Assembly: GCF_003184185.1 (NCBI RefSeq)
Contig: NZ_QHJG01000017.1
Span: 1-64,000, forward strand
Origin: Legionella qingyii
GTDB lineage: Bacteria; Pseudomonadota; Gammaproteobacteria; Legionellales; Legionellaceae
DNA length: 64,000 nt
Reading direction: 5' to 3'
In this document: positions 62,888-64,000 of the stretch, piece by piece
Layout of the letters: each line of letters opens with the position of its first letter
How positions within the stretch are numbered: position 1 is the first letter of the stretch
Made by a program: the position numbers and the translations under genes
The notes under the pieces: generated by a model
Seen by the model: only the letters and a program-made list of their open reading frames with translations
The model's database searches: none
What the model was told of the DNA's origin: nothing

Positions 62888-63100
62888 TTATGATACAGGT
62901 GGTGCGATACTTACACGCGCATCCTGGTTCTGTTGAGGCAAATCATAAAAACTACTAATGTTTGCTTTCGATAATGGCGGTGGAACTTCCAATGGGGGGC
63001 CATTACGACTACTCAAGTAAAGATGTTCACCATTACTGGCATAACGACTACAACCACAGAGCACAAGTGTTACAAAAATTAAAAAAAACAACTTTTTCAC
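62888..63100 (-). CDS. Short BamC/NlpB-like lipoprotein
   Basis: A 70-aa lipoprotein with lipobox LCGC. The spacing of HLYLSS, PPLEVPPPLSK and SFYDLP...VSIAPP resembles the N-terminal unstructured part of BamC, and dapA-bamC (nlpB) is a conserved gene pair in gammaproteobacteria. The two globular BamC domains are absent. It starts directly after dapA ends. Confidence 0.75.
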   Translation of the reverse strand: MKKLFFLIFVTLVLCGCSRYASNGEHLYLSSRNGPPLEVPPPLSKANISSFYDLPQQNQDARVSIAPPVS

Positions 63101-63973
63101 TTAAATCAACTCCAAATTCTTCATCATCTTTTCCAATGGCTCATGATGTTCTTTTGATAAACGGGTTAATGGCAATCTTAATTCATTCTCCATTAGCCCC
63201 ATTCTATTTGCTGCCCATTTTATTGCAATCGGGTTCGTTTCAACAAACAATAATTCATATAAAGGCATTAATTGTTCGTTTAAACGTAAACATGCTGCAT
63301 GATCACCATCTAAAGCCGAGTCACATAATTTAGCCATTAATTTGGCAACCACATTAGCCGCTGCTGAAATATTTCCCTTCGCTCCAGCCAACATCCAAGA
63401 TGCAGCAGTAAAATCATCTCCACTATACACATCGATACTGCCTTCTGAAAGACGCAAAATTTGCTGTAAGCGAGTCATCTGTCCTGTAGCATCCTTTATT
63501 CCCACAATATTGGAAATCTTTGCAAGCTTGGCTACTGTTTCAGGCAACATATCACAAGCAGTTCTCGTTGGTACATTATACAGAATAATCGGCATAGCAA
63601 CCGCTTCTGCTATCTGGCTATAATGTAAATATAGCCCTTCTTGAGTCGGTCTGATATAGGCAGGGGTCATAATCAACGCAGCATGAGCACCACACTCCAT
63701 AGCTTCAAGGGTGAGTTGAATACAATCCCGGGTTGCATTCATGCCAGTGCCTGCAATAACAGGAATTCGTTCTTTGGCTTGATCAACTACTGTTTTAATG
63801 ACTAGTAGTTTTTCCTCATGTGATAAAGTACCTGATTCTCCGGTAGTACCGGCTGCGACAAGACCATGGCTCCCCATTTCAATATGAAACTCGACCAATT
63901 CTCGCAAACGTGGGACATCCACCTGATCATTCTTCATGGGTGTTAATAAAGCGACAATGCTTCCTTTAAACAT
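63101..63973 (-). CDS. dapA: 4-hydroxy-tetrahydrodipicolinate synthase
   Basis: A 290-aa TIM-barrel enzyme of lysine and diaminopimelate synthesis. [10 protein letters not shown] near 43, YNVPTRT near 133 (catalytic Tyr) and VGIKDATG near 160 (Schiff-base Lys) are intact. The start is supported by an AGAGGAC-type RBS. Little sequence remains upstream in the window. Confidence 0.97.
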   Translation of the reverse strand: MFKGSIVALLTPMKNDQVDVPRLRELVEFHIEMGSHGLVAAGTTGESGTLSHEEKLLVIKTVVDQAKERIPVIAGTGMNATRDCIQLTLEAMECGAHAALIMTPAYIRPTQEGLYLHYSQIAEAVAMPIILYNVPTRTACDMLPETVAKLAKISNIVGIKDATGQMTRLQQILRLSEGSIDVYSGDDFTAASWMLAGAKGNISAAANVVAKLMAKLCDSALDGDHAACLRLNEQLMPLYELLFVETNPIAIKWAANRMGLMENELRLPLTRLSKEHHEPLEKMMKNLELI

Positions 63974-64000
63974 AAAGTCCTCTGTTTTTTATTATTCTTC

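Overview
The window looks like Legionella or a close relative. This rests on the lvrR-lvrA-lvrB-csrA-like regulatory block that typifies Legionella conjugative elements, on a Trb-1-like element in tRNA-Pro, and on the AT-rich gammaproteobacterial chromosome to its right (def-fmt-rsmB facing LysM-dprA-smg-topA, and dapA). The species was not determined. About three quarters of the window (140-46958) is one apparently complete integrative and conjugative element (ICE), bounded by a 46-bp direct repeat of the 3' part of tRNA-Pro(GGG).

Left to right within the ICE: a tyrosine integrase next to attL; a HigBA-like toxin-antitoxin pair; a minus-strand defence and nuclease operon (HTH gene, hsdM, hsdS, hsdR, an RloC-like ATPase with a Zn hook, sbcD, sbcC); an S24 repressor with paired operators, divergent from lvrA-lvrB-csrA(lvrC); a full trbBCDEFGHIJKL-traG-traF mating-pair apparatus; an orphan nuclease-like gene; relaxosome genes traI/traJ with a small gene nested in traI; an RP4-like oriT; traKLM; and a hicBA pair. 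Next comes a minus-strand operon that looks like a ribosomal peptide natural-product (RiPP) cluster: a 39-aa acidic candidate precursor, an HExxH peptide-modification protein, a YcaO with a Pro-rich C terminus, an MFS exporter, a GNAT acetyltransferase, an FAD oxidoreductase and a methyltransferase. It is followed by a nucleoside deaminase, a double YhhQ/VUT transporter, an unknown gene and a second, catalytically degenerate S24-type repressor. Two small regulators, one AlpA/excisionase-like, precede a terminator, 12-bp direct repeats and the intact tRNA-Pro.

The transfer genes are those of IncP (RP4) plasmids in sequence and mostly in order: TraI has Tyr22 and the HIH triad, TraK and TraL are RP4-like, TrbC has the residues needed for cyclic pilin formation, and the nic sequence is recognisable. 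LvrA and LvrB resemble a lambda O/P-type replication pair, so the regulatory block may also drive replication of the excised circle. The cargo is defensive (type I restriction, probable anticodon nuclease, SbcCD, two toxin-antitoxin pairs) plus the putative RiPP pathway.

The right flank (46991-64000) is ordinary chromosome: two small secreted or anchored hypotheticals, a glutaryl-CoA-dehydrogenase-like enzyme overlapping a fused alpha/beta E1 2-oxoacid dehydrogenase, a small lipoprotein, topA, smg, dprA, a LysM protein, def, fmt, rsmB, a CAAX-type protease, a hypothetical, a QEGLA-motif metallopeptidase-like protein, a short BamC-like lipoprotein and dapA. The 139 bases left of attL carry 12-bp repeats resembling an ICE end, which hints at a second element in tandem. 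All family assignments are by eye; no searches were run.
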